This document shows positions 8,708 through 18,023 of a stretch of DNA of 64,000 nucleotides, piece by piece. The notes under the pieces are model-generated. The model saw only the letters and a list, made by a program, of their open reading frames with translations, had not been told where the DNA came from and did no database searches. The stretch spans positions 1 through 64,000 of the forward strand of contig JBLRWO010000018.1 of NCBI GenBank assembly GCA_047921215.1, given 5' to 3'. Within the stretch, counting starts at the first letter, position 1. Every line of letters starts with the position of its first letter. The DNA comes from RECM01 sp047921215. Lineage in GTDB: Bacteria > Bacteroidota > Rhodothermia > Balneolales > Cyclonatronaceae. A program made the translations under genes and the position numbers.

Positions 8708-11700
8708 TCAGTCTCCCCCCTCAGCTGTGTCGTCTGGTGCGCTGCTGCCCGCCAGGTAGAACCGGTTCAGGGCCACACCGGCATGCTCTGCCGCCTGCCG
8801 CTCCGTCTGTTCGCGGAGTTTCTGCACCTTGTGGCTGTACCGGCTGATGGCGTTGTAATCCGACCATTTCACCTTTCCGGTCAGGCTCAGGTTGAACACG
8901 CCGTTCCGGAGGGCATTCACGATCCACTCCGCCCGTTTTTCTACCTCGTGAAGGACGGTGTTCAGGTCTTCGTCGGGCATGAAGGCTTTTTTCTTTTTGT
9001 TTCTTGTGTTCAACTCATCGGCGTACTTTCCGAGCACCTCCAGCGACCCGAAATGGTAATCGGCCTCCACATCGGCCGCTTTTTTGCCGATGGGCACCTT
9101 GTAGTAGGCCCCGCCGAGCGATTCATAACCTCTCTCCTTCAGTGCCAGGAAGTACATGGGGAGCTGATAGCTCATGCCGTCGGTGATATTCTCGTAGGTT
9201 TTCACGTATGTGCCGGTTTTGTAGTCGTACACCACCGCCTTTTTCAGATCAGGATGTACATCGATACGGTCGATGAAGCCGTTCATCAGCACGTCGGTCC
9301 CGTTCCAGGTACGGGTGAAGTTCCAGCGGTACTCCATGCCCATACCGGCCTCCGGCACAAAGGATGCCGGCCGGTAGGAATCCTCATTCAGCTTTCCGGG
9401 AATCTCCAGCTCAGATCGCAGGAACCAGACTGTCAGTTTGCGGATGTTCGTCCTGAGCAGATCCGGGAACGGGGAATCGTCGTAGCCCAGCTGATTTGCG
9501 TAGTCATCCAGAACCCTCTCCCTGATCTCATCCAGCCTCTGCCGGGCTTTGGCCAAGTCCCGAGCAGGATGTACCATTTCTACCTTGCTGTGCGGAGTGT
9601 CCGGGGTATAGAAATGCTGCAGGATGCTGTGTACGATCAGCCCTTTTACATTAGATTCGGCATCGTCCTGGTACTGTTCGAGAGGCTGAAGGCGCAGCAC
9701 CCGGTTGAAGAAGTAGTCGATGGGAGATGCGGCGTATTCGTCGAGACGGGAAATGGACAGGGGCAGGCGGTTGCCGTTGCGTTGCAGCTCGCGGGACCAC
9801 CAGGCGCGTATATTCGCTTCAGCCGCTGTTTTCAGGTCCGGATGTTCGAAGCCGGCCAGCACACCGTCCCAGGCACCGATGCGGGCGTGGTTTTCGCGGT
9901 CGTTGCTGATCGCGGCGAGAAGTCCGGGGTGGTCATTTCTGTATAGTGCATAGTGTTGCTCTGCTGTATCTGTTATGGATTCGGACCGCAGCATATCACG
10001 TTCATGTTCATCCAGGCACCATATTACGGGCTTGGCCGCGTCACCGGATTCCACCCTTATCTCCTTCTCATCCTTTCCGAGGCTGTGCAGAAGGTCCTGC
10101 CAGATCACCGATCCGATCACCTTTTTATTGCCGGAGAAAAGCGGGCGGGTGAGCACGATACGGGAGGCCCGCAGTATGTGCCGCAGCAGGTGGAAACGGG
10201 CTTTCAGGTAGGCCTCGGGCTTGTTCCCGCGCAACAGGCGTCCCAGCTCCTTCTGATAGCGGAACCGGAGAAAATCCATGTTCCCGGAAGTTACCAGTCC
10301 ACCCTCATGCAGGCCGGTGATGAACACATTCTTGCCGCCGGTAAGCGGGAAGTGGGTGATGTCGCAGAACAGGACACCGTTCGGATAACCAATCGCTTTC
10401 TCCCTGGCCTCCCCGGCCGCGATACGGACCAGACGCACAAACTGCTCATGGTCGAGAACCGGATCGAGGTCAAGGCGCCGGTAGCTATCGAGCAGTCCGT
10501 TCAGCATCTCGGCAAACCGGTTGCGTGCCACGTAGGCATCCCCCGATCCGAGATTTTTCTGGCTTTCCACCATCCTCAGGGCCCAGGTCACACGGTCCGA
10601 CAACTGCATTTTTTTCTCCCGGTACTCCCTGGACCGGAAATCCTGCAGCAGTCCCACGATCTCCTCATAATAGTCCATCTCGCGCCGGTTCCGCTCCCGG
10701 GCCCGCTCCGTCTTATCGGGGTCGATATCGTCGGGAATGGTTTCATCACTCTTGCGCTGTAATTCCCTCTTCACATCATCAATCCGGCGTGTGGCTTCAT
10801 CCAGCAAACGGATATTGTACCGCCGGCAGAACCGGGTGAACGAGCGGATATTGGGCGCCTTCTCCTCGTTGTGGATTTTCAGTCCGGGCAGCGTGAACAG
10901 GTTGTCGGCAAAAATCTCATAGATGGCATCGATGCTGAAATCAAGGGTTTCCAGCTCCAGCAGCCTGATGAAGCGCCGCACCACGGGATTGCTGATCATC
11001 GGATCGGCGGGCTGGATGTCGACCGGGATGCCGTATTTCTTCGCGAGTGCCTTCACCAGCGGCCGGTACCGGTTCGTGTTGCCAGTCATGATCACGTAGT
11101 CGCTGTAATTCGGCGGGATGCTGCCCGGGTTCTGATGAGGCCCTCCGATGACCAACCGGGAGGACCTTCCATCGTTATAAGGCTGGATTCCATCTTTATC
11201 GTCTGCGAATGCCATCTCCATGACGATGGAGCGCATGGCGAGTTCAATCTCCGACCGCTCATCGTGGCAGGTGTACAGGTTGACGGAAGCACCAGAGCCT
11301 GATTTTGCTTTGGGATCAACGGCAATTGGCCCTGCTTTGTGATCAACGCCGGGTGTCTGCACTTCGGGTTCAACGGGGTCTGGCTTCGTTTTATGATAAC
11401 CTTCGGCTGGCTTCTCGAATGGTTCACGGGCCTGGTGCTTCGCTTCGGGGTAAACGGGAGTTGTCTTTTCCTGCAGACCGAGTACCGTTCCATCCACAAC
11501 AGCACGGGCAATACGGGACCGCGGATCGTCATCATGATCGCTGTTCAGGATTTCCGCATCGGGCGAACGGTCGATGAGCCAGCCCAAATAGTCACTTACA
11601 TATGAGTCGGCGGGGTTTGAACGGGGGGATGCAGCCTTAAAATCAGAAGTTCCGGGAATATCCGTTTCCACCGGCACAACTGATGTTCCGGGTTTACCGG

Positions 11701-12448
11701 CCGTTTCGGCCATTCCGGTTTTCCAGGTGTTACCGGACCGTTTTGAAATTGCCGTCGATACCATATCCAACGTTTCCACTGTCTGAAACGCGATCACATC
11801 CCTGCTGTCGTCTGTCAGCATGGCACTTATAACCGGATCCAGCGCCCGTTTCTGGGTCTCGAACAGGTGGTCGATCTCGAACAGGATCAGTTTGCGCGCC
11901 GGGAGCAGCACCGGATCGGGACGGTCGAGCAGGGCCGGCACGGCTTCGCGGTTGTACCATTTTTTCCCGTCGAGCCAGGCTCCGAACCGGGCCAGGAGGT
12001 GTGCGAAACGGGGATCGCGATCCCGTTTCTCCCTGCCGGCTTCGGTGAGAAGGTCGGCCAGGTTCCGCCCCGCGCGCTGCAGGTCGCCGGCGATCGACGC
12101 GCCCGCCTTCAGGGCATTCCGGGAGGAGAATCCGTGGTTCCTGTCGCCGTCTGTCTGCAGGAAGAATTCGAGGGCCAGCAGCCGTTCGGCGGGACTGAGC
12201 ACCATCTTCGGCCGGCGCTGCGGATCGATGCTGAGCAGGGCGAGTGTGCCGATCCAGCCCTCCAGCGTATCGAGTCTTGGAGCAAAATCGTTCAGCTCCC
12301 GCTGCAGAAAGCGGCGCATCCACGTAACCGTCGCCCTGGTCGGCAGCAAAACAGTAATGCCCTGCACATCCCCCGATTCTCGCACCACCTCCGCAAGCCT
12401 GCCGGCGAGACTGGTCTGACTGGATGAAGTGATGATTTTAAGGGCCAT
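8708..12448 (-). CDS. addB: AddB-like PD-(D/E)XK nuclease subunit
   Basis: This is the partner of AddA. The C-terminal nuclease domain has NGFIDRIDVHPD near residue 1055, YDYKTG near 1075 and SYQLPMYFLAL. The N-terminus has LLPTRATVTWMRRFL but no Walker A, so this subunit probably does not hydrolyse ATP. The segment that in classical AddB carries iron-sulfur cysteines reads SRLDEYAASPIDYFFN, with no cysteine. About residues 270-400 hold low-complexity inserts rich in Pro, Lys and Glu. The ATG at 12448 is preferred over one 72 bases upstream because AGGA precedes it at good spacing and the protein then begins MALKIITSSSQ. The length is 1,246 residues. Confidence 0.87.
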   Translation of the reverse strand: MALKIITSSSQTSLAGRLAEVVRESGDVQGITVLLPTRATVTWMRRFLQRELNDFAPRLDTLEGWIGTLALLSIDPQRRPKMVLSPAERLLALEFFLQTDGDRNHGFSSRNALKAGASIAGDLQRAGRNLADLLTEAGREKRDRDPRFAHLLARFGAWLDGKKWYNREAVPALLDRPDPVLLPARKLILFEIDHLFETQKRALDPVISAMLTDDSRDVIAFQTVETLDMVSTAISKRSGNTWKTGMAETAGKPGTSVVPVETDIPGTSDFKAASPRSNPADSYVSDYLGWLIDRSPDAEILNSDHDDDPRSRIARAVVDGTVLGLQEKTTPVYPEAKHQAREPFEKPAEGYHKTKPDPVEPEVQTPGVDHKAGPIAVDPKAKSGSGASVNLYTCHDERSEIELAMRSIVMEMAFADDKDGIQPYNDGRSSRLVIGGPHQNPGSIPPNYSDYVIMTGNTNRYRPLVKALAKKYGIPVDIQPADPMISNPVVRRFIRLLELETLDFSIDAIYEIFADNLFTLPGLKIHNEEKAPNIRSFTRFCRRYNIRLLDEATRRIDDVKRELQRKSDETIPDDIDPDKTERARERNRREMDYYEEIVGLLQDFRSREYREKKMQLSDRVTWALRMVESQKNLGSGDAYVARNRFAEMLNGLLDSYRRLDLDPVLDHEQFVRLVRIAAGEAREKAIGYPNGVLFCDITHFPLTGGKNVFITGLHEGGLVTSGNMDFLRFRYQKELGRLLRGNKPEAYLKARFHLLRHILRASRIVLTRPLFSGNKKVIGSVIWQDLLHSLGKDEKEIRVESGDAAKPVIWCLDEHERDMLRSESITDTAEQHYALYRNDHPGLLAAISNDRENHARIGAWDGVLAGFEHPDLKTAAEANIRAWWSRELQRNGNRLPLSISRLDEYAASPIDYFFNRVLRLQPLEQYQDDAESNVKGLIVHSILQHFYTPDTPHSKVEMVHPARDLAKARQRLDEIRERVLDDYANQLGYDDSPFPDLLRTNIRKLTVWFLRSELEIPGKLNEDSYRPASFVPEAGMGMEYRWNFTRTWNGTDVLMNGFIDRIDVHPDLKKAVVYDYKTGTYVKTYENITDGMSYQLPMYFLALKERGYESLGGAYYKVPIGKKAADVEADYHFGSLEVLGKYADELNTRNKKKKAFMPDEDLNTVLHEVEKRAEWIVNALRNGVFNLSLTGKVKWSDYNAISRYSHKVQKLREQTERQAAEHAGVALNRFYLAGSSAPDDTAEGGD

Positions 12449-12798
12449 GCGATCCTGATTACGGGATGAAAGTGGTTTTTGGGAAAGATAGGGTTTGTGA
12501 ATTATGGAACAATAGAACAATAGAATTTGGAAGTGTCACAGGTGGACACAAGGGGGGTTATAACAGGAGGCCGCACTTCGCTGCTCAGTATGACGGGTAG
12601 AATCACAGTTTTTTGGGTGTTGAGCTTTAAGTTCACATTTGTTAACTACTCCCTGATCTATCGATACCGGCATCCTGCAAGATTTTCTGCAACATGATCC
12701 CATTTTCGGCATTGTACTATTTTTTGGGCATTGCATTACTTGTAACTGCATCCTGATTCAATCATTTTCACTTATTTTCATCCTGTAACATATCATCA
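12449..12798. other. intergenic region between addB and the sensor kinase, with degenerate repeats
   Basis: This is the divergent spacer between addB (minus) and the kinase (plus). Around 12500-12535 it holds GAACAATAGAACAATAGAA, which resembles the dispersed intergenic repeat at 24002 and 60617. Around 12570-12600 on the minus strand it holds GTCATACTGAGCAGCGAAGTG, a typical genome-wide intergenic repeat type. No credible gene is seen. Promoters for both genes must lie here but none matches TAnnTTTG. Confidence 0.5.
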
Positions 12799-15267
12799 TT
12801 GGCCAAAGTAAATCCATATTCAAACCCGCTGTATGTGCTGGAGGAGTTCATTCAGGCCCTGAAAACGGATGATTCGGAGATTTCGGGAGCACTTGACCGG
12901 ATTTCAGCCCTCACCGGCATCACGAAGCAGGTCCTTCTGGATACGGCTACCGATGCACACGATTCGATCTCCCAGGTAAACAGCATCACCGAAGCCGTTG
13001 TACATCTGAACAATGATCTGACGATCAAAAGCTGGAATACATCGGCCGAAAAAATCTACGGTTACCGTGCGGATGAGGCCATCGGGCGGAACATCGAGGA
13101 ACTGCTTCAGACGGAATACGACCTGGAAAGCCGCGAACAATCACTGGAATCGTTCCAGGAACACGGCATGTGGACGGGCGAGCTGTCGCACCTGCGCAAA
13201 GACGGTACCCGCATTCAGGTGTACACACGGCTCACGCGCACCCACAACTCCCGCGGACTTGTGACCGGCATTGTGGGGCTCTTCAGCGACTTCAGCGGGA
13301 ATATTTCGTCGGCAAACCTGCCCGAACTGATGACCACCCGCCTCCGCACCATACTCATGGCCACCAACGAAGCCATCTGGGACTGGGATTTCCGGACCAA
13401 CCGCCACTGGTGGAGCGAGGGCATCGAGCGGCTGTTCGGCTACAATCCCGACGAGCTGGAACCAGGCCCGGAGAGCTGGTATAACCGGATACATCCCGAA
13501 GACAGGGACCGGATAACCGAGGGCATCCACCTGGCAATCAACAGGTCGGCCAGCTTTTGGCAGGATGATTACAAATTCAGGAAAAAGGACGGTTCGTGGG
13601 CCTACGTAATCGACCGGGGCCACATCATCCGCGACGACTCTGGCATGGCGGTAAGGATGATCGGCGGTCTGAGCGACCGCACCGAGCAGCGTCGCATGAT
13701 CTATGAGCTGGCCGATGCTCACCGCCGGCTGAGCAGCCACCTGAACAACTCCCCGCTGGCCGTGGTGGAGTGGGATGCCGACTTCAACATGATCTCCTGG
13801 AACAAACGCGCTGAGGAGATATTCGGGTGGAAATCGGGCGAAGTGATCGGCAAGAACCTCAAAATATGGAATTTCATCCATGAAGATGATGAGGAGAGGG
13901 TAAAAAAGGTGATGAGGATGTTGATCAGCGGCGAAACAAAGAGCGTCGTGGTTGTGAACAGGAACTTTCGCAAGGACGGGGGTTTCGTAACCTGCGAATG
14001 GTACAATACCGCCCTGTTCGATAGCGAGGGCAACCAGATATCGTTCTTTTCGCAGGCACACGACATCAGCGACAGGATCCGTGCTGAAGAGGCCCTGAGA
14101 AAAAGCCAGGATCGGCTGGCGCAGGCCCACCGGCTCGCCCGGATCGGAGACTGGGAGCTTGACCTCGCCACCATGAAACTGGACTGGTCGGACGAGGTGT
14201 TCAACATCTTTGGTGTGGACCGTGATACCTTCGACGGTGATTACGAACGCGCGTTCCTCGGCTTTGTACACCCGGATGACCGGCAATTAGTGGAAGCGGC
14301 CCGCAAGCGGGTGATCGGGAATAACGGAACCGATGAAGTGGTCCACCGGATCATCCGCACCGACGGTGAAATACGTTATCTGCACCAGTTTGGCGAGACT
14401 ATTCGAGATGACAAGAGACATCCCGTCAAGGTGGTCGGAACCGTTCAGGACATCACCGAGCTCACTGTGGCCCGGCAGAGCCTGCAAAAGAATGACCAGG
14501 TTATCGCCAATTCACTTCGCGAGAAACAGGTGATGCTCGAGGAGATCCACCACCGGGTGAAGAACAACATGCAGCTCATCTCGAGCCTGATGCAGCTGCA
14601 GGCCATGAAGGTGAGCGACGAATCGGTGAAGGTGCTTTTCGACGACAGCCACAGCCGGATCCTGTCGATGGCCCTGGTGCACGAAAACCTGTACGAAGCC
14701 GATGACATGGCCTCGGTCGATTTCGGCAACTACCTCGAAAAGCTGATCAGCAACCTGCAGAACGTTTACCCGAATCCGGCGGTCACGATCCGCCTTGAAA
14801 CCGGCGACATCAGGCTCGACATCGGCCGGGCGATCCCGCTCGGGCTGATCGTAAACGAGCTGGTGACGAACGCCATGCGGCACGCGTTTCCGGACGGGAA
14901 AGAGGGGACGATTACGGTAGGGTTACGGCGGATTGAGGGGGATGGGGGGATTGGCAAGACCAGGGATAAGGATAAGGATAAGGATAAGGATAAGGATAAG
15001 GATAAGGTTGAGGTTGAGGTTGAGGAAAGGCAACCTGGGCAGGATCGCGGTAATATCCCTGAACAAGACCGTGACCATGATTCAGAAGGAAAACCGCAAG
15101 CCCCGAGGTACGAACTTTGGGTGCAGGACGATGGTATTGGCTACCGGCGGCGCGGCAAGGAGGGACTTGGGCTCGAGCTTGTTGATGGGCTGGTAATGCA
15201 GATCAGGGGAGAGATTGTTTTCAAAAATAAAAAGGGTACACGGGTGGAGGTTGGGTTTGGCAGGTGA
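12799..15267 (+). CDS. four-PAS HisKA_2 sensor histidine kinase
   Basis: This is a soluble multi-sensor kinase of 822 residues. Four PAS folds are visible: about 55-165 (SWNTSAEKIYGYRADEAIG), 185-300 (IWDWDFRTNRHWWSEGIERL), 310-425 (NMISWNKRAEEIFGWKSGEV) and 440-560 (GDWELDLATMKLDWSDEV). The HisKA_2 box EIHHRVKNNMQLISSLMQLQ has its phosphoacceptor His near 584. The HATPase has the N box NELVTNAMRHAF near 684 and the G box QDDGIGYR near 776. Between these boxes lies a repeat-built insert of seven DK and three VE dipeptides. No membrane segment or receiver is present, and no response regulator is nearby. The start appears to be TTG at 12799 without a clear ribosome site; GTG at 12835 is an alternative. 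Confidence 0.88.
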   Translation: MAKVNPYSNPLYVLEEFIQALKTDDSEISGALDRISALTGITKQVLLDTATDAHDSISQVNSITEAVVHLNNDLTIKSWNTSAEKIYGYRADEAIGRNIEELLQTEYDLESREQSLESFQEHGMWTGELSHLRKDGTRIQVYTRLTRTHNSRGLVTGIVGLFSDFSGNISSANLPELMTTRLRTILMATNEAIWDWDFRTNRHWWSEGIERLFGYNPDELEPGPESWYNRIHPEDRDRITEGIHLAINRSASFWQDDYKFRKKDGSWAYVIDRGHIIRDDSGMAVRMIGGLSDRTEQRRMIYELADAHRRLSSHLNNSPLAVVEWDADFNMISWNKRAEEIFGWKSGEVIGKNLKIWNFIHEDDEERVKKVMRMLISGETKSVVVVNRNFRKDGGFVTCEWYNTALFDSEGNQISFFSQAHDISDRIRAEEALRKSQDRLAQAHRLARIGDWELDLATMKLDWSDEVFNIFGVDRDTFDGDYERAFLGFVHPDDRQLVEAARKRVIGNNGTDEVVHRIIRTDGEIRYLHQFGETIRDDKRHPVKVVGTVQDITELTVARQSLQKNDQVIANSLREKQVMLEEIHHRVKNNMQLISSLMQLQAMKVSDESVKVLFDDSHSRILSMALVHENLYEADDMASVDFGNYLEKLISNLQNVYPNPAVTIRLETGDIRLDIGRAIPLGLIVNELVTNAMRHAFPDGKEGTITVGLRRIEGDGGIGKTRDKDKDKDKDKDKDKVEVEVEERQPGQDRGNIPEQDRDHDSEGKPQAPRYELWVQDDGIGYRRRGKEGLGLELVDGLVMQIRGEIVFKNKKGTRVEVGFGR
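14965..15024 (+). repeat. in-frame hexanucleotide microsatellite in the kinase ATPase domain
   Basis: Seven copies of GATAAG (14965-15006) are followed by three copies of GTTGAG (15007-15024). They encode (DK)7(VE)3 at residues 723-742. Gain or loss of units keeps the frame, so this is a length-variable site within the catalytic domain. Confidence 0.95.
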
Positions 15268-15393
15268 GATCAAATGCTCTTATCACGAAGAAACAAGCCA
15301 TAGCCAATTTAAGTGAGACCCTGATCACCAAATGGTATTTCATCCATTCACTGTTGTGTTGTTGGGTTTGAGAATCAAATGATCTTGTAACAA

Positions 15394-18006
15394 TTAAAAC
15401 TCAGAAGATATATCCTCCCAACTAATCCATTGTCCATCGATCAGGTATTCAATCTGCCCCATATACTCCCTGAAATAAGCCGGCGTTGGTCGTGCTTCCA
15501 GCAATCCTTCAGTGATCATCAAATCCACTGCATCGTCATATCGATCGCTTGTTCCGAATCCGATCGGTTCAAGCTGTGTGGTGAAATATCCGATCAGGCT
15601 TCTGAACACGCTCGTAACCTGATGTTCACGACTGATCATATTATCTTCAAGGCTGATTTCAACAATTCCCGCATCACTTCTGGAGTTTAAACTTGAAACA
15701 ATATTCCTCCTCGATAGTGACTCCATCGATTGTCCCAGAATAGTAGGAGGAATCCTCAGATAGACGAGCTCCGCCGCGTTTTCATACCCATCAATCCGGT
15801 GCTGCTCATAGCCAATCGCCTGACCGTCCATCTGATTCGGTTCCAGAATACCCATCACCGCCATGTTGTATGAATTATTAGTTCCTCCGAAATAAATGTT
15901 TTGATGCCCGTCCCCTACTTCATCAATGAGAATTAAGTCATGTATCGCACCCGGATGGTAATAGCTGCTGATCACATCACCCGATGAACCATTGATTCTC
16001 TTAATAAACGAAGGGAAAAACATCTGATGCCTTTTTAGTACCAGGAAATCCGTTCTGCCAGCTTCACGGTCAAAAAAAGGAATGACGTGCACAAAGATAT
16101 AATGATGATCTACATAATCAGTTGCACCGGGAAATCTGTATGCATTGCTGGTATAGTACTCCCATAGTATGTCGCCTGTGCCAATATTTTTCGCCCTTAT
16201 AACACTGTAGTTATTGTCATTCAACTCTGTGAATTGAATCCAGATCACCTCGTTGATGCCGTCGCCGGTCAGATCAGCAAACGAGTGGACATCTTCTAAC
16301 TTGAAGCCTACAGCGTAATATCTGATGGTTTCCTCTCCCACATCAATCTTTGTTATCGTCTGCCCTAACCGGTTCTTCACCACCAGGTACTGCCCCTGGT
16401 ACTCGCCCATTACAGGGTTTTTGTCGATGGGGCCGTACCAGGCCATGGCCAGCAGGGCGCTCAGTACGAGAAGCAGGATGAGGCCGGCAGATGAGAACCC
16501 GTATTTGCGCATCCACGTGCCGGCCAGTATGCTGGCGGGGATCCGTTTGTATTCGGTGAGCCGCCGGTCGTAGAAAATCTCCTGCAGGGTGCGGATGCCG
16601 GTGATCTCCAGATGGCGCCGGGGCCATTTCCCGCTCAGTTTTTTCACTTCGGCCCGAAAGATCTCTTCCTGATGCGCGGGCACAACGAGGTGGGTTATCG
16701 ATGAATAGAAGGCCGCCTTCAATTTAGTGGCGATTCCCTCTTCGTCGATGTCCAGCACGTTTCCCTCTTCGTCGAGGCCGCCGGTGATGGCCAGCCGGCC
16801 GGCAAGCTGGTAGTATTCCCGTTTCCCCGACAACCGCCAGAGCTCCGAGCAGAAAAGGGCCGCGATGGCCAGGTTGGCCGACTCACCCTCGTGGTAGGCA
16901 CCCGGCATGTTGAAATCGAGTATGCCCCGCACGAACCGCTTCCTGATGCCCGGAATGGTGGCATCGGCAAGGCGGCGGGCGGCTTTCAGGGGTACCGATA
17001 CCTGGTTTTCCACACCACTCCGGCTTCCCGGTGATGAAACCGAGACCCGGATGTCATCTTTTTCGGCCGATCGCGACAGGTCGAGGTCCAGTGATACCCG
17101 CCTCAGGCGCCCGTAACCGGTCGATTTTCCGCGGCTGGTCCACTCCACTACCGGTACCATCACGCTTTTCGCCATCTCCTGCAACTCGGCTTCAAGCATG
17201 CCGGCCAGCTTTCTCACCTCTCCGGCCACGGACGCTTCTCCCGACTTGTAGAGCCTGTTTTTCAGGTTGATCAGGGTTTCAGGTGCGGAATCGATGGTAT
17301 CATACACAGGGTGTCGAAGGTTCTGTTTCAGGTCCATTTCCCTGACCAGTTCCTTCTCTATTTCCATGGCCGGGTTCTGCAGCTGTTCATCCAGACCCGT
17401 TTGTATGGCTGGGTCCTGAGGCCGTTCATCAAGGCCTGATACCCCTGCGGGATCTTTCAGTTGTTGGTCACGGTCCTTTTCATTGGCCGGGCCCTGTATA
17501 TGTTGACCATGGTCTTTCTCCCTGACAGAATCCTGAGGATGTTCATCCGCAGCCGTTTCCCTGCCAGGATCCTGCATTTGATGTTCCCGCGCCATATCAC
17601 TGATAAACCTTTCCGCATCCGCTTCCGGCAGTCCGAGCATGGAGAGCATTTTTGCCTGTTCGCCCAGGTGGAAAAAGGTAAGCGCGGTATGCCTGCGCAG
17701 CCGGGCGAGGTCCTGCAGGTACAACTCCATCATCGCTTCGGGTACTACCGTGCGGCAGCGCTCAAGACGGCTGATCAGGTTTTGAAGTGCGGCCGGGTCC
17801 TTGCCTGTCAATGTCCCGGGTCCGGGCGGCACCTGAAGAATCCTGAGCACATCCAGGATGTACGATTCATACATCTCCGGGTCACCGGCCAGCTCAAGAA
17901 AATCGGAAATCGCGCCGAGGCGGGCAGCGCACGACGGTGATGTTGCATCCGTGCGGATCAGTTCCCGGTAGGCGTGTTCGATGTCGATCGGATTCCGCAA
18001 TACCAT
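15394..18006 (-). CDS. membrane-anchored Lon-type (S16) protease domain with FG-GAP-like C-terminal domain
   Basis: An 870-residue fusion. Residues 1-160 are helical; 143-220 are six 13-residue repeats. Around 310-480 is a Lon-type proteolytic fold: HEGESANLAIAALFCSEL (Ser376, matching GPSAG of Lon), ITGGLDEEGNVL, and GIATKLKAAF, where Lys428 aligns with the catalytic Lys of GGLKEKLLAA, then THLVVPAHQEE. A single membrane segment follows near 503-525 (GLILLLVLSALLAMAWYG). The C-terminal part has FG-GAP-like calcium loops (SFADLTGDGINEVIW). There is no signal peptide, so the protease should face the cytoplasm and the propeller the periplasm. There is no AAA+ domain. ATG at 18006 is chosen because GAGAGGAGAAGG lies upstream; it starts 17 bases after the anti-sigma gene. 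The fold assignments are by eye. Confidence 0.72.
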   Translation of the reverse strand: MVLRNPIDIEHAYRELIRTDATSPSCAARLGAISDFLELAGDPEMYESYILDVLRILQVPPGPGTLTGKDPAALQNLISRLERCRTVVPEAMMELYLQDLARLRRHTALTFFHLGEQAKMLSMLGLPEADAERFISDMAREHQMQDPGRETAADEHPQDSVREKDHGQHIQGPANEKDRDQQLKDPAGVSGLDERPQDPAIQTGLDEQLQNPAMEIEKELVREMDLKQNLRHPVYDTIDSAPETLINLKNRLYKSGEASVAGEVRKLAGMLEAELQEMAKSVMVPVVEWTSRGKSTGYGRLRRVSLDLDLSRSAEKDDIRVSVSSPGSRSGVENQVSVPLKAARRLADATIPGIRKRFVRGILDFNMPGAYHEGESANLAIAALFCSELWRLSGKREYYQLAGRLAITGGLDEEGNVLDIDEEGIATKLKAAFYSSITHLVVPAHQEEIFRAEVKKLSGKWPRRHLEITGIRTLQEIFYDRRLTEYKRIPASILAGTWMRKYGFSSAGLILLLVLSALLAMAWYGPIDKNPVMGEYQGQYLVVKNRLGQTITKIDVGEETIRYYAVGFKLEDVHSFADLTGDGINEVIWIQFTELNDNNYSVIRAKNIGTGDILWEYYTSNAYRFPGATDYVDHHYIFVHVIPFFDREAGRTDFLVLKRHQMFFPSFIKRINGSSGDVISSYYHPGAIHDLILIDEVGDGHQNIYFGGTNNSYNMAVMGILEPNQMDGQAIGYEQHRIDGYENAAELVYLRIPPTILGQSMESLSRRNIVSSLNSRSDAGIVEISLEDNMISREHQVTSVFRSLIGYFTTQLEPIGFGTSDRYDDAVDLMITEGLLEARPTPAYFREYMGQIEYLIDGQWISWEDISSEF
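17347..17580. repeat. six 39-bp in-frame tandem repeats in the Lon-like gene
   Basis: Six 13-codon units read, on the minus strand, QMQDPGRETAADE, HPQDSVREKDHGQ, HIQGPANEKDRDQ, QLKDPAGVSGLDE, RPQDPAIQTGLDE and QLQNPAMEIEKEL. They form a charged linker between the N-terminal helices and the protease domain. Confidence 0.85.
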
Positions 18007-18023
18007 ACAAGGCCCTTCTCCTC

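Noticed and set aside
8267..9946. Plus-strand open frame of 559 codons opposite addA/addB
   Set aside because: Antisense to two well-supported genes, spans their junction, and shows no recognisable fold.
13141..14286. Minus-strand frame of 381 codons opposite the sensor kinase
   Set aside because: Antisense to PAS domains with clear homology; no independent support.
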